Notes under the pieces: model-generated | The model's input: the letters and a program-made list of their open reading frames with translations, nothing else | Told to the model about the DNA's origin: nothing | Database searches by the model: none | Part shown: positions 49,639-58,226 of the stretch, one piece after another | Numbering within the stretch: the first letter of the stretch is position 1 | Layout of the letters: each line of letters begins with the position of its first letter | NCBI RefSeq assembly: GCF_003131205.1 | Contig: NZ_QFFY01000002.1 | Coordinates: 457,016-521,015, forward strand | Direction: 5' to 3' | From: Occallatibacter savannae | GTDB lineage: Bacteria; Acidobacteriota; Terriglobia; Terriglobales; Acidobacteriaceae | Length of the DNA stretch: 64,000 nt | Position numbers and translations under genes: made by a program

Positions 49639-49652
49639 GTGGTTTAAATCAC
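49639..49652. promoter_or_regulatory. FNR/CRP-type palindrome near usp
   Basis: GTGGT-TTAA-ATCAC (49639-49652), one mismatch from a perfect GTGAT-N4-ATCAC palindrome, about 77 bases before the USP start. It shares the half-site and spacing of the site at 49817. Confidence 0.4.
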
Positions 49653-49816
49653 ACCACCCGCAGTCTGATACGGGTCGGATCTGCAGAGTCTGTCCTCATC
49701 CCGACACCCCGGTCTCCGAGGCCGCGAGGACAGTCATTTGCCTTGGATTGTGGACCTATCGCAAATTTTTGTCTACCCGATAGAACTCCCAGTTCATGAA
49801 AATCCTTCGCGATTTG

Positions 49817-49830
49817 GTGATCTGAATCAC
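49817..49830. promoter_or_regulatory. FNR/CRP-type palindrome near the radical SAM gene
   Basis: GTGAT-CTGA-ATCAC (49817-49830) is a perfect inverted repeat with the FNR spacing (consensus TTGAT-N4-ATCAA), about 94 bases before the radical SAM start. Confidence 0.45.
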
Positions 49831-49923
49831 TGATTGGGGCATTGGGATGGTGGTCTTCTGAATGCGACCGGGGACGTTCTCCTGCTGATTTTGAGCCGTC
49901 CCTTCGAGGTTGGAGGCCGCACG

Positions 49924-51144
49924 ATGCAACAACCGATGCACCACATACCCGCCCGGGGCGGGCTCAATTACGACGAAGCGCCGTTCCTGGCGATCTGGGA
50001 AGTCACACAGTCCTGTGACCTTGCCTGCAAGCATTGCCGGGCAGCCGCGCAGCCGATTGCGCACCCCGATCAGCTCACTACCGCGGAAGGCAAGGCGCTG
50101 ATCGATCAGATCGCGGCGATGCATATCCCGATATTTGTGTTTACCGGGGGCGATCCGCTGAAGCGCCCGGATCTGTACGAGCTCATCCGGTATTGCGACG
50201 AGAAGGGGGTTAAAGTCGCCGTGACGCCGAGCGCAACGCCGCTGCTGACGCGCGACGCAATCTTCAAAATGAAGGAGGCCGGAGTGGTGCGGCTGGGGAT
50301 CTCGCTTGATGGTTCCTCACCGGAGATCCATGACGCGTTCCGCGGATTGCCCGGCGCGTGGGCCCGGACCATTCAGGCCGTCGAGTGGGCTGGCGAAGCG
50401 GGACTCCCCATTCAAGTGCACACCACGATCAGCCGGCACAATGCGCAGGACCTCGACAATCTGTGCGCGTTGTTCGAGAGGCTGAACATTGTGATGTGGA
50501 ACGTCTTCTTCCTGGTTCCGGTGGGGCGCGGGCAGCTCGGCGATCTGCTGAGCGGGGATGAATTCGAGCAGGTATTCGGAAAGATTTATGAGCTCTCGAA
50601 TCGCGTGAGTTTCCAGATCAAGACGACCGAGGCGATGCACTACCGCCGTTATCTGCTGCAGCACAACCTGGAGGAGAAGCGGAAGGGACACGGGCATCCG
50701 GGATCGCTGCCGGGCTCGATCGCGCGTGAGTATGAACCCGGTGCGCCGGAGGCGGATGCGCAGACCCGGACGAAGAACTGGATGACGCGACGCGTGAACG
50801 ACGGCAAGGGATTCCTGTTTGTGTCGCATGTGGGCAATGTCTATCCCAGCGGGTTCCTGCCGATTCATGCAGGGAACATCCGCGAGGATTCGCTCGCGAA
50901 TATCTACCAGAACGCGCCGATCTTTAAAGCGCTGCGCGACACCAGCCGTCTTGAGGGCAAGTGCGGCGCATGCGAGTACAAGGAGATCTGCGGTGGTTCG
51001 CGTGCCCGCGCTTACGCCATCACAGGCGATCCGCTCTCGCAGGAACCCTGCTGCATCTACCAGCCGAAGAACTGGGTACCGACCGACACTCCGGCAGTGT
51101 GTCAGCCGGAGTTTACGGGGCCTCTCGTGAACCTCGAGGCGTAG
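49924..51144 (+). CDS. Radical SAM/SPASM domain protein
   Basis: A 406-residue iron-sulfur enzyme. The ATG at 49924 is fixed by TGGAGG seven bases upstream. The radical SAM cluster is CDLACKHC (Cys31, 35 and 38) in IWEVTQSCDLACKHCRAAAQ. GGDPLKRPDLYELIRY and GISLDGSSPEIHDAFRGLPG are further radical SAM motifs. The C-terminal SPASM-type Cys set is CGACEYKEICGGSRARAY and EPCC. The general arrangement resembles TIGR04053-type enzymes and the AhbD/haem-maturation group, but the substrate cannot be assigned. No precursor peptide gene was found within 300 bases on either side. It is divergent from usp with FNR-like boxes between, suggesting low-oxygen expression. Confidence 0.88.
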   Translation: MQQPMHHIPARGGLNYDEAPFLAIWEVTQSCDLACKHCRAAAQPIAHPDQLTTAEGKALIDQIAAMHIPIFVFTGGDPLKRPDLYELIRYCDEKGVKVAVTPSATPLLTRDAIFKMKEAGVVRLGISLDGSSPEIHDAFRGLPGAWARTIQAVEWAGEAGLPIQVHTTISRHNAQDLDNLCALFERLNIVMWNVFFLVPVGRGQLGDLLSGDEFEQVFGKIYELSNRVSFQIKTTEAMHYRRYLLQHNLEEKRKGHGHPGSLPGSIAREYEPGAPEADAQTRTKNWMTRRVNDGKGFLFVSHVGNVYPSGFLPIHAGNIREDSLANIYQNAPIFKALRDTSRLEGKCGACEYKEICGGSRARAYAITGDPLSQEPCCIYQPKNWVPTDTPAVCQPEFTGPLVNLEA

Positions 51145-51266
51145 ACGACGGGGGTCAGAAGATGGTGGGGGCCCATCTTCGCCGCATTTGATCCAGCGGC
51201 GAGGGCGGGCGGGTTCAGGCTTGCCGCGTATTCCTTGTTCCGTGGTTTCTCGCTATACTCTGCGCC

Positions 51267-51872
51267 ATGCGCTCCAAAACAGGCTGTCTGGCCGGATGCC
51301 TCAGCAGGCTTGTCCTCTGGGGAGTGATCGCGGTCGCGTTTGTTTATGTGTTCACCATCGCGCTCAATCCCTGGGCGCTGCATATAGGCGGCCGATCAAC
51401 GCCGTTGCTCTGGTGGCATGGAGCGGGAAGTGTGTTGGCGAAGGACGGCAGGAGCTATCCACTGTACATTTCGTTCTGGCCGGGCCGACCACGCGGATCT
51501 CACGGAGGCGGACGCCGCGAGGGCAAAACGACTAGCGCGCGTCTGCAGGGCAATGCATGGCTGTGCACCGCGCCAGGCCAGCTTCGCAGGCTTACCCTCA
51601 GCGGCACGATGTACGGCGGCTATACGAGCACTGACAGCAGTCTCTTTGATTTCCGTCTGATCGACTACACGCCGCCCTTCAGCGTCCGACGACCTAACCG
51701 CGGGTTTTTCGATCTCGCCGGAAGCTTTCGTGGGCAGCAGCTTCTTCTGGATCGCCCCGGAGAACAGGGCATTCCTTTCGATAACTCACTTTTCGTCGAT
51801 CACGCGACTGCCACCCTCGACTGGTCGGCGTGGGACGCATTCAGGGCAGCGTGCAATGTGAATGCGAGATAG
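51267..51872 (+). CDS. Hypothetical protein with one membrane segment
   Basis: A 201-residue protein. One membrane helix (about 14-36, VLWGVIAVAFVYVFTIALNP) anchors a beta-rich exterior domain containing LQGNAWLCTAPGQLRRLTLS and YTSTDSSLFDFRLIDY. A TATACT -10 candidate (51254-51259) ends seven bases before the ATG at 51267, and there is no Shine-Dalgarno, so the transcript may be leaderless. It converges on the Spy-like gene nine bases away. No family recognised. Confidence 0.65.
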   Translation: MRSKTGCLAGCLSRLVLWGVIAVAFVYVFTIALNPWALHIGGRSTPLLWWHGAGSVLAKDGRSYPLYISFWPGRPRGSHGGGRREGKTTSARLQGNAWLCTAPGQLRRLTLSGTMYGGYTSTDSSLFDFRLIDYTPPFSVRRPNRGFFDLAGSFRGQQLLLDRPGEQGIPFDNSLFVDHATATLDWSAWDAFRAACNVNAR

Positions 51873-51881
51873 GTTGCGGAC

Positions 51882-52271
51882 TCAGGAGGCACCGTGCCCG
51901 GGGTGCATTTGCTGTTCCATCTCGTCGAGTTTGGTCTTTTGCTCGTCGGTAAGGAACTCGCGGAACTTCTTGTCGGCTTTCATGAAGGCTGCGTGGGTTT
52001 TGGCATTTGCCTCATCGTGGGTGAGGCTCTTGTCGTCCGTGATCTTCTGCATCTCGTCCTGCATTTCGGTGATGATCGGGCGAGCTTTGTTCTGCTGATC
52101 GTCGGTGAGGTCGAGCTTCTGCGCGAGCATATGCAGATGGTCGTCAACACTCGGCATGCTGTGCGGCGCGGCAGCCGGAGCTTCGGATTGTTGGGCAAAA
52201 GCTGACGGGATTGCCGGCACAGCGAGAGCTAAAGCGGCAGCAGCGATGGTGAGCAATCTTCTACGATTCAT
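51882..52271 (-). CDS. Spy/CpxP-like periplasmic protein
   Basis: A 129-residue exported protein. The signal peptide spans about 1-26 (ending PSAFAQ). The rest is helical: LAQKLDLTDDQQNKARPIIT, then an LTDEQKTKLDEMEQQM motif with the LTxxQ-type repeats of Spy/CpxP. The C-terminus HPGHGAS is His-rich. Spy and CpxP act as periplasmic chaperones in envelope or metal stress. It is divergent from the TetR-family gene, which may regulate it. Confidence 0.8.
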   Translation of the reverse strand: MNRRRLLTIAAAALALAVPAIPSAFAQQSEAPAAAPHSMPSVDDHLHMLAQKLDLTDDQQNKARPIITEMQDEMQKITDDKSLTHDEANAKTHAAFMKADKKFREFLTDEQKTKLDEMEQQMHPGHGAS

Positions 52272-52395
52272 CTTTGTTCTCCCTCTTGTTTTTCTCGATT
52301 GGGGAACCGCGGTTCAGGCCTATGATTCGGAATGTAGCGTTGAATTCGATCCGCGTCGAGACCCCAACGCGCGTTGCTGAACAAAGAGGCCATGG

Positions 52396-53052
52396 ATGTC
52401 CAGGAACGCTCGCAAGAAGGGAAGCCCGCCCCTGGTTATCAGCGAAAAGCTGAAGCGTTCTACGGGTACACTGTCCGCCATCGAACCACTCTCGATGCGC
52501 AGCGACGATGCCCGCATCCGCCGCACGCGGATGCAACTTGGCACGGCGTTGCTCAATCTGATCGTCGAGAAGCCGATCAGGGAGGTGACAGTTCAGGAAA
52601 TTCTCGACCGCTCCGGCGTGGGCCGTTCCACCTTTTACCTGCATTACCGCGATATCGATGACCTGCTGCTCAGTCAGCTGGAGATGTTCTGTGAAGCCAT
52701 GAGCACCACGCTCAGCAATCAGCGGGACAGATCGCATCGCGTTGCGCCGGTCGCCGAACTGTTCGCGCACATCGGCAACGGCAACAAACTGTATCGCGTG
52801 CTCTCCGACTCGGGCCATCTGAAGGATTTTTACGAATTGGCAGAGGGCCACTTCGCGCGCGGCATCGAGCGCCGCCTCACCGAGTCGGGACGCCTCAGCA
52901 GCGTTCAACCCCGTGAACTTGCCGCTCGCGCATCCGCTCTCTCCGGCAGTCTGTTCGCGCTGCTGCGGTGGTGGCTCGACCGAGGCGAGAAGGAGTCGCC
53001 TCACCAGATGGATAAGCTCTTTCACCAGATCGTCTGGCCCGGGCGCACCTGA
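52396..53052 (+). CDS. TetR/AcrR family transcriptional regulator
   Basis: A 218-residue repressor-type protein starting at ATG 52396, with AGAGG six bases upstream. The HTH (about 45-95) reads RRTRMQLGTALLNLIVEKPI, then VTVQEILDRSGVGRSTFYLH and YRDIDDLLLSQLEMF. The C-terminal ligand domain has the helical layout of the family. The first 30 residues (SRNARKKGSPPL) are basic and unusual. No efflux pump is adjacent; its divergent neighbour is the Spy-like gene. The stop (TGA 53050-53052) leads directly into the next gene. Confidence 0.9.
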   Translation: MSRNARKKGSPPLVISEKLKRSTGTLSAIEPLSMRSDDARIRRTRMQLGTALLNLIVEKPIREVTVQEILDRSGVGRSTFYLHYRDIDDLLLSQLEMFCEAMSTTLSNQRDRSHRVAPVAELFAHIGNGNKLYRVLSDSGHLKDFYELAEGHFARGIERRLTESGRLSSVQPRELAARASALSGSLFALLRWWLDRGEKESPHQMDKLFHQIVWPGRT

Positions 53053-53132
53053 TTCTCCCGTTCGGCTATACTGCTCGCCATCCAAGTGACCCGGTTGAAG
53101 AGTGGCGCCGCCTGTCTGCGCTCTACGGCGAG

Positions 53133-53744
53133 ATGGGCGATGTGGAGATCAATGAGCTTGTGGCGCAGATCGGCGATCTTACCCCGGTTGCGCAGGATGT
53201 GCTTCGGGATGAGATGAAGAAGCGCGGGATCAGCGCTGAGGCAGAGAATCCGCGCGTGAGAACGCGGCATCGAGCAGATGGCGCAGAGGTCCACTGGGCT
53301 GAGAACAACGACAGCTCAGATGATGAGCTCGATCCGACTTCTGAGGACGGAGTTTTTGATTACACGTGGAAAGTTGAGCTATGCCATTGTGAATCCCTGG
53401 ACGAAGCAGCAGGGCGTTCAGAGATGTTGCGACGGGCCGGCGTCGACTCCTGGATTCCACGTCCTGACCGGTTCGGCGGCAACATTCGGATCGATGTTGG
53501 GGCAGATCAGCTCGAACAGGCGCGCAACATTCTTGAGCAGCCGATCCCGCAGGACATTCTCGACCAGTTGAAAGCAGAAGTGGAATCGCTGGACTATGAG
53601 ATCCCGACGTGCCCGGAGTGCGGGGCTCCCGATCCGACGCTCGAATCTGTGGAGCCTACGAACAACTGGCTGTGCGAATCGTGCGGGCATGCATGGTCGG
53701 ACCCCGTGGCGGACCCGGCTGCGGCCTCGGGACCGGCTAATTAG
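53133..53744 (+). CDS. DUF2007/zinc-ribbon protein with a damaged N-terminus
   Basis: A 203-residue protein from the first available ATG (53133). A DUF2007-type signal-transducing module (about 75-140, YTWKVELCHCESLDEAAGRS and GADQLEQARNIL) is followed by a zinc ribbon with CPECGAPD and NWLCESCGHAW (about 150-185). In frame upstream of the ATG, codons 53082-53132 encode PSDPVEEWRRLSALYGE, which reads like the true N-terminus and has no start codon. One missing G at 53082 would restore ATG-CCA-AGT-GAC. A TATACT (53067-53072) also lies 13 bases before that point, exactly as for the gene at 51267. Function unknown. Confidence 0.7.
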   Translation: MGDVEINELVAQIGDLTPVAQDVLRDEMKKRGISAEAENPRVRTRHRADGAEVHWAENNDSSDDELDPTSEDGVFDYTWKVELCHCESLDEAAGRSEMLRRAGVDSWIPRPDRFGGNIRIDVGADQLEQARNILEQPIPQDILDQLKAEVESLDYEIPTCPECGAPDPTLESVEPTNNWLCESCGHAWSDPVADPAAASGPAN

Positions 53745-54087
53745 GCCTCAGAAACGGAAAGAGCCGCCCGGCAACAGGGCAGCTCCTTCCTCAGGGAGAA
53801 TAGTTCCAACGGAGGCAAAACCATCAGAACTTTCTGGCTGCATAGTAGGGGCGTGGAAAGGGAGTGTCAAGAATAAATCCGGTTCTCGACAACCCTTGCA
53901 GAATGTTGCAGATACGCGGCGCACCATGCGTGAGGCGTTCCGGCTTGTTTCGTCTTGTATTCGCCTATTCATGCCCGGTTTTTCGCCGGTTTTTGCCGTG
54001 ATTTCTTGGGTTTACCGCCGGTTTTCCACAAGAGAAACGGGGCATTTACCCATCGGATGCATACCCCCATCGCGCTTACGGCTGGTC
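53745..54087. other. Intergenic region with a hairpin
   Basis: About 340 bases between convergent genes. GAGCCGCCC (53761-53769) and GGGCAGCTC (53777-53785) form a hairpin with one imperfect pair; on the minus strand a wobble pair and TTTCCGTTTC follow, so it could end the 54088 gene far downstream. The stretch 53974-54030 contains three GCCGGTTTT-type units. No coding frame is convincing. Confidence 0.4.
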
Positions 54088-55299
54088 TCAGTCTTCAAGA
54101 TGGAGGCTGATGAACTCCGCCTCGTAGACCGAGGAAGCCGGTCTTCCGCGAGCCACCCTGTACAGCGCACGCCCGCCGCCCAGGAAGAGGCCAAGGAGGA
54201 CCGCGGCGGTACATCCGATGATCACGAGGGATGCCACGCCCATGAGGAACCGGCTGGTTTTGGAGACCTCGGACTCGTGGGGTTGGGGCATGGAGGTCAA
54301 CTCGGCGGAGTAGTGCACCTGGGCGATCAGCTTGTGGCTCTCGTCGGGAATGGCATCTCCGCTGACCAGGGCGACGATTGGCCCGCTGCGGCGGACTTCA
54401 AGGGAAGCTTGGTCTGAGTCCTGGAGAGCCTTGGTGAAAGGGGGCTGGGCTGCCTGGCCCGCTTTGATGTAATCGCGGATGCGCTTCTCCTGCGCCTCAG
54501 CGATCTGTGGGGTCGGGTAGTCAATCAAGGTGAGCACTGCCGGATTTGAAGGGAGCGAGTAGTTGGCGGTCACCGCTTCAGCGTCCTTGTCGAAACCGAC
54601 CAGTTCCGGGGGCAGCACTCCGCCAGCGCCCGCGTACCCGACCGGCCCTTGCGCGAAGTGCATGGTTTGACGATCCATCGAGCTTTGCGGAAGGGCGGCA
54701 AGAATCGGAGGGTTCAGTGCGCGGTTGCCCTGGGGGACGGGCAGGTTCTTCGCCAGCTCCCGGAGTTCACCGGCCGACATCGGGCCAATGTGCGAGAAGG
54801 TGGCGTCTACGACGGTGTTGCCTTTCCAGAAGACGACGTGATTCTTGTCCGAAGCGCCTCCGGTGCCGATGTCAGCCTTGGGCCATCCGTTCTGCCTGTA
54901 GAAGGAGTAGGCGCCGTAGGCCCCGCTCACGTCAGGGAAGGTGAGCGCCTTTACGTCCAGTGTTTCGCCGGAACGCTTGTAGCTGGCCACCATGCCGCCT
55001 GTGCAGCCGTACTCTTTGAGTGCAGCGGCATGGGTGCTGTCCAATTGCGCGGGATCGCCCACAGTCTTCGGCTTCTCGCTTGCGACCCATCCGGAGAAGT
55101 CGTCGGGGAGGAGGGGGCCCTGTGCCGGTGGGGGGGTAGGGGGTGTGGCGGGCTCTGCGGTGGCGCCGGGCTTGGCCACGGAGGGGCTGCCGGTCGTCAC
55201 CATAATCGGCGAGGACTTCTTTTCGGGCGCTTGCTGCGCCTCGACGCGCGCCGCTCCCAGCAAAGCCACCCCGCACACAGCAAATCCAATCCACCGCAT
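54088..55299 (-). CDS. DUF6599-like exported protein
   Basis: A 403-residue protein with the start at ATG 55299; GGGAG lies seven bases upstream and inside a longer frame that begins at TTG 55314. A signal peptide covers about 1-22 (ending VEAQQ). A Pro-rich linker (PATPPTPPPAQGP) precedes DDFSGWVASEKPKTVGDPAQ, DVSGAYGAYSFYRQNGWPKA and NHVVFWKGNTVVDATF, which I associate with DUF6599. A C-terminal membrane helix (about 350-372, LMGVASLVIIGCTAAVLLGL) anchors it. Function unknown. Confidence 0.7.
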   Translation of the reverse strand: MRWIGFAVCGVALLGAARVEAQQAPEKKSSPIMVTTGSPSVAKPGATAEPATPPTPPPAQGPLLPDDFSGWVASEKPKTVGDPAQLDSTHAAALKEYGCTGGMVASYKRSGETLDVKALTFPDVSGAYGAYSFYRQNGWPKADIGTGGASDKNHVVFWKGNTVVDATFSHIGPMSAGELRELAKNLPVPQGNRALNPPILAALPQSSMDRQTMHFAQGPVGYAGAGGVLPPELVGFDKDAEAVTANYSLPSNPAVLTLIDYPTPQIAEAQEKRIRDYIKAGQAAQPPFTKALQDSDQASLEVRRSGPIVALVSGDAIPDESHKLIAQVHYSAELTSMPQPHESEVSKTSRFLMGVASLVIIGCTAAVLLGLFLGGGRALYRVARGRPASSVYEAEFISLHLED

Positions 55300-55391
55300 T
55301 CCGTACACTCCCAACTCAGGCTACCAGCTTCGCAAGTGAAGGCGTGAAAAGCCCATCTCCTCTTTGACACCGCGACTGCGGGAAATGTTCG

Positions 55392-55880
55392 CTAGCCGTT
55401 GACATAGGGACGCCAGCCCTCGCCTTCAGCAAGGCGCTTGATGAGGGCGAACCTCTGGCACATCAGCTTGCGGATGTGCGGCATCAGGATGGTGCGGCCG
55501 ATGAGCAATCCTGCTGCGCCCCACTTCATGGAGAAGCGCACTTCATCCTGCAGCAGCACGCTGCCGCCGTCCTGAGCTTTGAATCGATGGTCGTGCTCGA
55601 ACGTGGCGAAGCGCCCCGCGATCATTCGATCTCGAAAGAAGACCGGCGGATCGTAGGCCTCAATCAAGCTTTCATGCATCTGGGGCAATCCCCACTTCCA
55701 TCCGTGCCAGCGCACCGTGTCTCCATCAACCACCGCGCCCCGCGTCCGGCCGGCAACGGGGCGCATAGCCAGAGTCATTTCGACGACAGCCAGGTGCGTT
55801 GAGAGCGCGAAGCAGCGATCGATGGGAGCCATAACCGATGCTTCATCGCGCACCACGAAGAACTGCGGGCCTTGCTCCAT
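55392..55880 (-). CDS. SRPBCC-family protein
   Basis: A 162-residue protein. The ATG at 55880 is preferred to an upstream extension to 55973 that adds poorly conserved residues. FVVRDEASVMAPIDRCFALS begins the START/Bet v 1-like fold. TFEHDHRFKAQDGGSVLLQDEVRF and a C-terminal helix (MPHIRKLMCQRFALIKRLAE) complete it. Such small proteins bind lipids or polyketides; no substrate can be told. Confidence 0.75.
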   Translation of the reverse strand: MEQGPQFFVVRDEASVMAPIDRCFALSTHLAVVEMTLAMRPVAGRTRGAVVDGDTVRWHGWKWGLPQMHESLIEAYDPPVFFRDRMIAGRFATFEHDHRFKAQDGGSVLLQDEVRFSMKWGAAGLLIGRTILMPHIRKLMCQRFALIKRLAEGEGWRPYVNG

Positions 55881-56078
55881 ACCTCGATTAGACAGTGATT
55901 CACGGGCTCCAGAGGGGAGCCGGAGTTGCTGGGTTTCACCATACGAATTGCGGAGCACCGCTCTGGAAATCACTCCAAGACGATTTGCCGCTTGCCGTAT
56001 GTACGGCGAACCTAATGCACTGCATCTCGCACACCGGACTTGGCATCGAACCTCACCAACACGGAGGAAACTCGAGCA

Positions 56079-56228
56079 ATGTCCCGTCTACCTTTTTATG
56101 TCTTTGGAGTCTCTGCGTTTCTTGCCGCGTGGGCCCTCTATCGCAATCAGAGAACCCGGCCCGTGCCGGTAAAGAAAGCAGCAGAGATGCTTCAGGAGGC
56201 TTGGGCCGATAACCACACGCGCGTCTGA
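56079..56228 (+). CDS. Small hypothetical membrane protein
   Basis: A 49-residue protein with one membrane helix (LPFYVFGVSAFLAAWALY) and a charged C-terminus (VPVKKAAEMLQEAWADN). GGAGG lies eleven bases before the ATG at 56079. An in-frame ATG at 56040 would add 13 residues before the helix. The ribosome binding site makes it more likely than not real. Confidence 0.45.
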   Translation: MSRLPFYVFGVSAFLAAWALYRNQRTRPVPVKKAAEMLQEAWADNHTRV

Positions 56229-56298
56229 CCGACCAGAGTGTGAGACCGTTCCGGCTGATTGATTTGTCCCGTACGTGAAAACCTCAATCAGCCGGACT

Positions 56299-57348
56299 TC
56301 AATCGGCCGGAGCGCCTGGAATGCCTGCCTGCACAAGTTGCGAAGCAGGAAAGAGCAGTTCGCCAAGCTTCTGATACCGGCTTCCGTAGAAAACGAGCGC
56401 GTACTCGCGGATGGCTGTGCTGACCGGCCCGCCGATGCTGATTCCGATTACCAGAGCGAAGGCAAGTGCAATCACACCGATGAAGATCTCGAGCACGGCG
56501 CCGATCGCGGCTTGAGCTCCAGCGGCCTCGGCAAATGCAGAGTGGATAGCGTACTCAGCGCCGGCAACGCATCCGACCAGAACCAGGCCGGGAACGAGCA
56601 GCACGATCACGATGCCGATGAACGCGATGACGGGGAGCACGATGCGGAGGATGCCGTACGCGAAGAAGGCGCCCTTTTCAGCGAGCACGCGTTCCCACAG
56701 CGCCGACCACGCCTGACCTGCGGTCGCGTCTTCGAGTGCGTAATGCGGCAGCATTCCATCGCGCAAGATAATGTCGAGGGCGATAGCCGCAACCACGATC
56801 AGCATGAAGATGGGGATGAGGGGCAGCGCCAGGGAGAGGACGAGCGAAACGTCCGGCCCACGTCCTTCCTGAATGTTGTGGAAGAGACGGATGAAGCCCG
56901 GAATGAACGGCGAGACCATCAGCGCCGCCATCAGCGCAAAGCAGATTCCGACCCCGACGTTCATCCGGAAGAAACGGTTTGCCTGCGGCCTGTAGAGGTT
57001 CCAGCCCGGCTTGATGAGCCTTGTATTTGTCGTGAGGCAGTGGAAGTAGGCGAACCGCAGACGCGTCATGACGTAGAAGATGAGCAGGACGACTACAAAC
57101 AAGAGCAGCGCAACTGCGATGATCGCTGCGATCATCATTGGCGAGAAGTGATAGATCATCGGTCCGACATCGCCGGATGAGTGGTTCTTGTTCGCATTGG
57201 ATTGCAGGTTGGTCCCCAGCCCCTCTGTGATCGCGGCTACGAGGCAGAGCTTCAGGAAGGTGAGCCAGCGAAACGGCGGCGCAAACAGGAACTCGCGGGT
57301 ACGGTTGATGGCAGGAGAGATGGCCTCTGCGGCAGAGAGTGCGCGCAT
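56299..57348 (-). CDS. Hypothetical integral membrane protein
   Basis: A 349-residue inner-membrane protein with about six membrane segments (about 25-45, 70-95, 133-155, 178-205, 240-270 and 285-315). The N-terminal region ALSAAEAISPAINRTREFLF and the following segments are typical of a large uncharacterised membrane family seen in acidobacteria and others. AAAGG precedes the ATG at 57348. Function unknown. Confidence 0.75.
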   Translation of the reverse strand: MRALSAAEAISPAINRTREFLFAPPFRWLTFLKLCLVAAITEGLGTNLQSNANKNHSSGDVGPMIYHFSPMMIAAIIAVALLLFVVVLLIFYVMTRLRFAYFHCLTTNTRLIKPGWNLYRPQANRFFRMNVGVGICFALMAALMVSPFIPGFIRLFHNIQEGRGPDVSLVLSLALPLIPIFMLIVVAAIALDIILRDGMLPHYALEDATAGQAWSALWERVLAEKGAFFAYGILRIVLPVIAFIGIVIVLLVPGLVLVGCVAGAEYAIHSAFAEAAGAQAAIGAVLEIFIGVIALAFALVIGISIGGPVSTAIREYALVFYGSRYQKLGELLFPASQLVQAGIPGAPAD

Positions 57349-57428
57349 ACAAACCTTTCCGGGGGAACGTCCGATCTAGATAACGATACGCAAGGTTGCG
57401 GGGTCAGGTTCCCTGCCGCGGATCTCCC

Positions 57429-58166
57429 CTAGAACCGGAAGATCACTCCATTCACCGGGATATCGATCTCCCCAAGCTGCGAACTCGCCGTAATCTCCTG
57501 CGAAAAACCCTTGGGTTTATGGACAAAGACATACCCGCTCGCCTGCGAGCCGTTCTTCACGGTCGTGCGCTTCAGGAATGCCGGCGGATGTGCCGGGTCG
57601 AGCTGCGGACCATGCGGAGCGCTTGCCCCGGGATTTCTCATGCCCATATTACGCGCTTCGGCTTCCGACTTCGTCGCCTGGTTCGTCTCGCCCGGCCCGC
57701 CGATCGACATCACCTCGGGGTGCGTCATCGGCGGAGCCGCGCCGCTGCTGTCGCCATTCGATCCGCCAAATCCTCCCGGCCCACCTGGCCCTCCGGCGCC
57801 CGGCTGCCCCATCCCTTGCGAACGCATACTGGCCAGCGTGTCGAGGTCATGTTTCTTATCGAACCACGAGAACCGGGTGTGCGCCGGATCCGAGAAGAGC
57901 GCGTAGATTTCCTTCGGATTCACTTCAGCGCTTCCGTCGCCCTTCTGCGAAACCATCACGAAAAGCGAGTACTCACCATTCATCCAGTTGTCAGGCAAAG
58001 AAACCGCAACTGTGGTTCCGTCATAGGTGCTCGACAGCAAAGGCTTCCCGTTCGCCACCAGCACACGGCAATGCTCCGTATCAGCGCGATTGAACGTGAT
58101 CACCTTGGGAGATTCTTGCGCTCTCGCCAGCAACGGAACAGTCAACAACAGCCCTATGAACTTCAT
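57429..58166 (-). CDS. Secreted hypothetical protein with a Gly-rich linker
   Basis: A 245-residue exported protein with signal peptide about 1-16 (ending LLARAQ). A beta-rich N-terminal part (about 20-100, with VITFNRADTEHCRVLVANGK) is joined by a Gly/Pro/Ser-rich linker (about 117-165, GAGGPGGPGGFGGSNGDSSG) to a C-terminal part ending in PVNGVIFRF. No family recognised. Confidence 0.6.
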   Translation of the reverse strand: MKFIGLLLTVPLLARAQESPKVITFNRADTEHCRVLVANGKPLLSSTYDGTTVAVSLPDNWMNGEYSLFVMVSQKGDGSAEVNPKEIYALFSDPAHTRFSWFDKKHDLDTLASMRSQGMGQPGAGGPGGPGGFGGSNGDSSGAAPPMTHPEVMSIGGPGETNQATKSEAEARNMGMRNPGASAPHGPQLDPAHPPAFLKRTTVKNGSQASGYVFVHKPKGFSQEITASSQLGEIDIPVNGVIFRF

Positions 58167-58226
58167 GGTTCACCCCGACCAAGAAGGATAACTCCATTTA
58201 GCGCGACGAAGTGTCTGCGCGAAGGC

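Larger units (their letters stand above)
49563..49923. other. Divergent usp/radical-SAM promoter region
   Basis: About 360 bases without a real gene. It holds two FNR/CRP-like palindromes, listed separately. TGGAGG (49911-49916) is the ribosome binding site of the radical SAM gene. Confidence 0.5.

Noticed and set aside
49763-49800. sigma-54 promoter upstream of the radical SAM gene
   Set aside because: No TGGCAC-N5-TTGC pattern was found. The CRP/FNR-like palindromes explain the region better.
50000-51200. Ribosomally made peptide cluster around the radical SAM/SPASM gene
   Set aside because: I found no short precursor-like frame with a Cys- or Gly-rich core within a few hundred bases on either side, and no peptidase or transporter.
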